Assembly (NCBI GenBank): GCA_037953745.1
Contig: JBAKBP010007937.1
Coordinates: 1-64,000 of the forward strand
Length of the DNA: 64,000 bases
DNA from: Lithodes maja
Lineage: Eukaryota > Arthropoda > Malacostraca > Decapoda > Lithodidae
Direction of reading: 5' to 3'
The notes beneath the pieces are model-generated. The model saw only the letters and a program-made list of their open reading frames with translations. It did no database searches and was not told the DNA's origin. Below are positions 63,430-64,000 of this stretch, one piece after another (within the stretch, counting starts at the first letter, position 1; each line of letters starts with the position of its first letter). The translations under genes and the position numbers were made by a program.

Positions 63430-64000
63430 CATGTTAAAAATATTGTATTGATTGTATGCGTGTATGCCCTGACAGAGGATATACTTGAAAGAAAGAAAGA
63501 GGAGTTCTGGATGAATGTGGAGGCGTGCCTGGAGAAGTTTGACAAGAACGAAAGAATATTTCTGATTGGGGATATGAATGGTAAGGTGGGTGATCGGAAA
63601 GTTGAGGGAGTGGTGGGAGGGTGGGGGGTACCATCAGAGGTGAATGGGAATGGTAGTGCACTTGTGGACGTATGTGTGGGGAGGAGGCTGTGGATAGCCA
63701 ACACCTTCTTCCGACACAGAATGATCCACAGGTACACGTGGAAACGGATGTTGATGATGAAGGATAAGACAGTGGTGGAACGAAAGTCATTGATTGATTA
63801 TGTATGTGTGGATGAACGAATGAAGAAATCTGTGATGGGTGCTAGGGTGTATAGGGGTATTGGAGGGGGGTCTGTCTGATCATTATGTAGTGGTAGCTAA
63901 GGTTAGGATACAAAAGAAGGGGGTGAGGAGAGCTGGAGGGAGGCGAGAGGAGGGTGGAATGGTGAGGAGGGTGGAGAGGTTGCAGGAGGAGGAAGTCAGG
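63430..64000 (+). pseudogene. LINE endonuclease domain, truncated by the window edge
   Basis: VLIVCVYALTED, FWMNVEACLEKF, FLIGDMNGKVGD (metal-binding region), ALVDVCVGRRLWIANTFF, HRYTWKR and LIDYVCVDERMKK are the successive APE-type endonuclease blocks. At the G run near 63868-63873 the frame slips, and SDHYVVVAKVRIQKK, the last active-site block, continues in another frame to the window end. The 5' part is missing (5'-truncated, or start not recognised). Same style as the RT at 38776-41279 and possibly the same family. Confidence 0.85.

Noticed and set aside
1..64000. CRISPR array, operon or prokaryotic gene cluster
   Set aside because: No regularly spaced repeats with unique spacers. Composition and content are those of a eukaryotic repeat-rich genome.

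Overview
The window reads as a transposon-saturated intergenic stretch of an arthropod genome. I favour a decapod crustacean, because of the long (TA)n tracts, the very high repeat density and the mix of CR1-like LINEs, tRNA-derived SINEs and small inverted-repeat DNA elements. That is an inference from repeat content, not from a host gene. I found no convincing intact host protein gene, rRNA, tRNA gene or CRISPR array. Nearly every sizeable open frame belongs to a retroelement.

Layout. 1-1.8 kb: TA microsatellites and a 404-bp tandem duplication. 1.83-24.2 kb: a three-level nest. The outer element (A, + strand) is a Ty3/gypsy-class element with a 5'-truncated LTR at 1829-2845, gag-pol from 3037, the end of pol at about 20907-21506 and a 3' LTR at 21980-24222. 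It is split by a CR1/L2-like LINE (minus strand; 6201-10814 plus 20109-20906). The LINE is itself split, inside a TA repeat of its 5' UTR, by a nearly intact second gypsy element (B, minus strand, 10815-20108) whose two 1819-bp LTRs are almost identical. The 3' LTR of A carries a TTAA-flanked miniature element. 24-33 kb: decayed LTR-like sequence and many miniature elements. 33.35-36.65 kb: a second, 5'-truncated copy of the CR1-like LINE, whose 5' junction lies in a 594-bp tandem duplication. 38.8-41.3 kb: a different LINE interrupted by a solo LTR of the A family with a 4-bp target duplication. 41.5-46.4 kb: miniature elements and LINE scraps. 46.43-48.52 kb: a 2.1-kb terminal-inverted-repeat element with TTA target duplications. 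48.6-59.2 kb: miniature elements, foldbacks, a decayed LINE and a small THAP-finger fragment. 59.25-62.82 kb: a complete but frameshifted LINE with a 12-bp target duplication. 63.4-64 kb: the endonuclease part of one more LINE, running off the window.

How the parts relate. Elements A and B share a pol order of protease, integrase, reverse transcriptase, RNase H, with integrase upstream of RT. Their Gag has a SCAN-like C-terminal capsid segment. Both are hallmarks of the Gmr1 lineage, which I know as described mainly from deuterostomes. A looks like a non-autonomous deletion derivative and B like a recently active relative. A second theme is a community of at least six unrelated miniature families that all sit exactly at TTAA, the target of piggyBac-type transposases, although no such transposase is visible here. 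Nesting gives relative ages: A is older than the CR1-like LINE, which is older than B.
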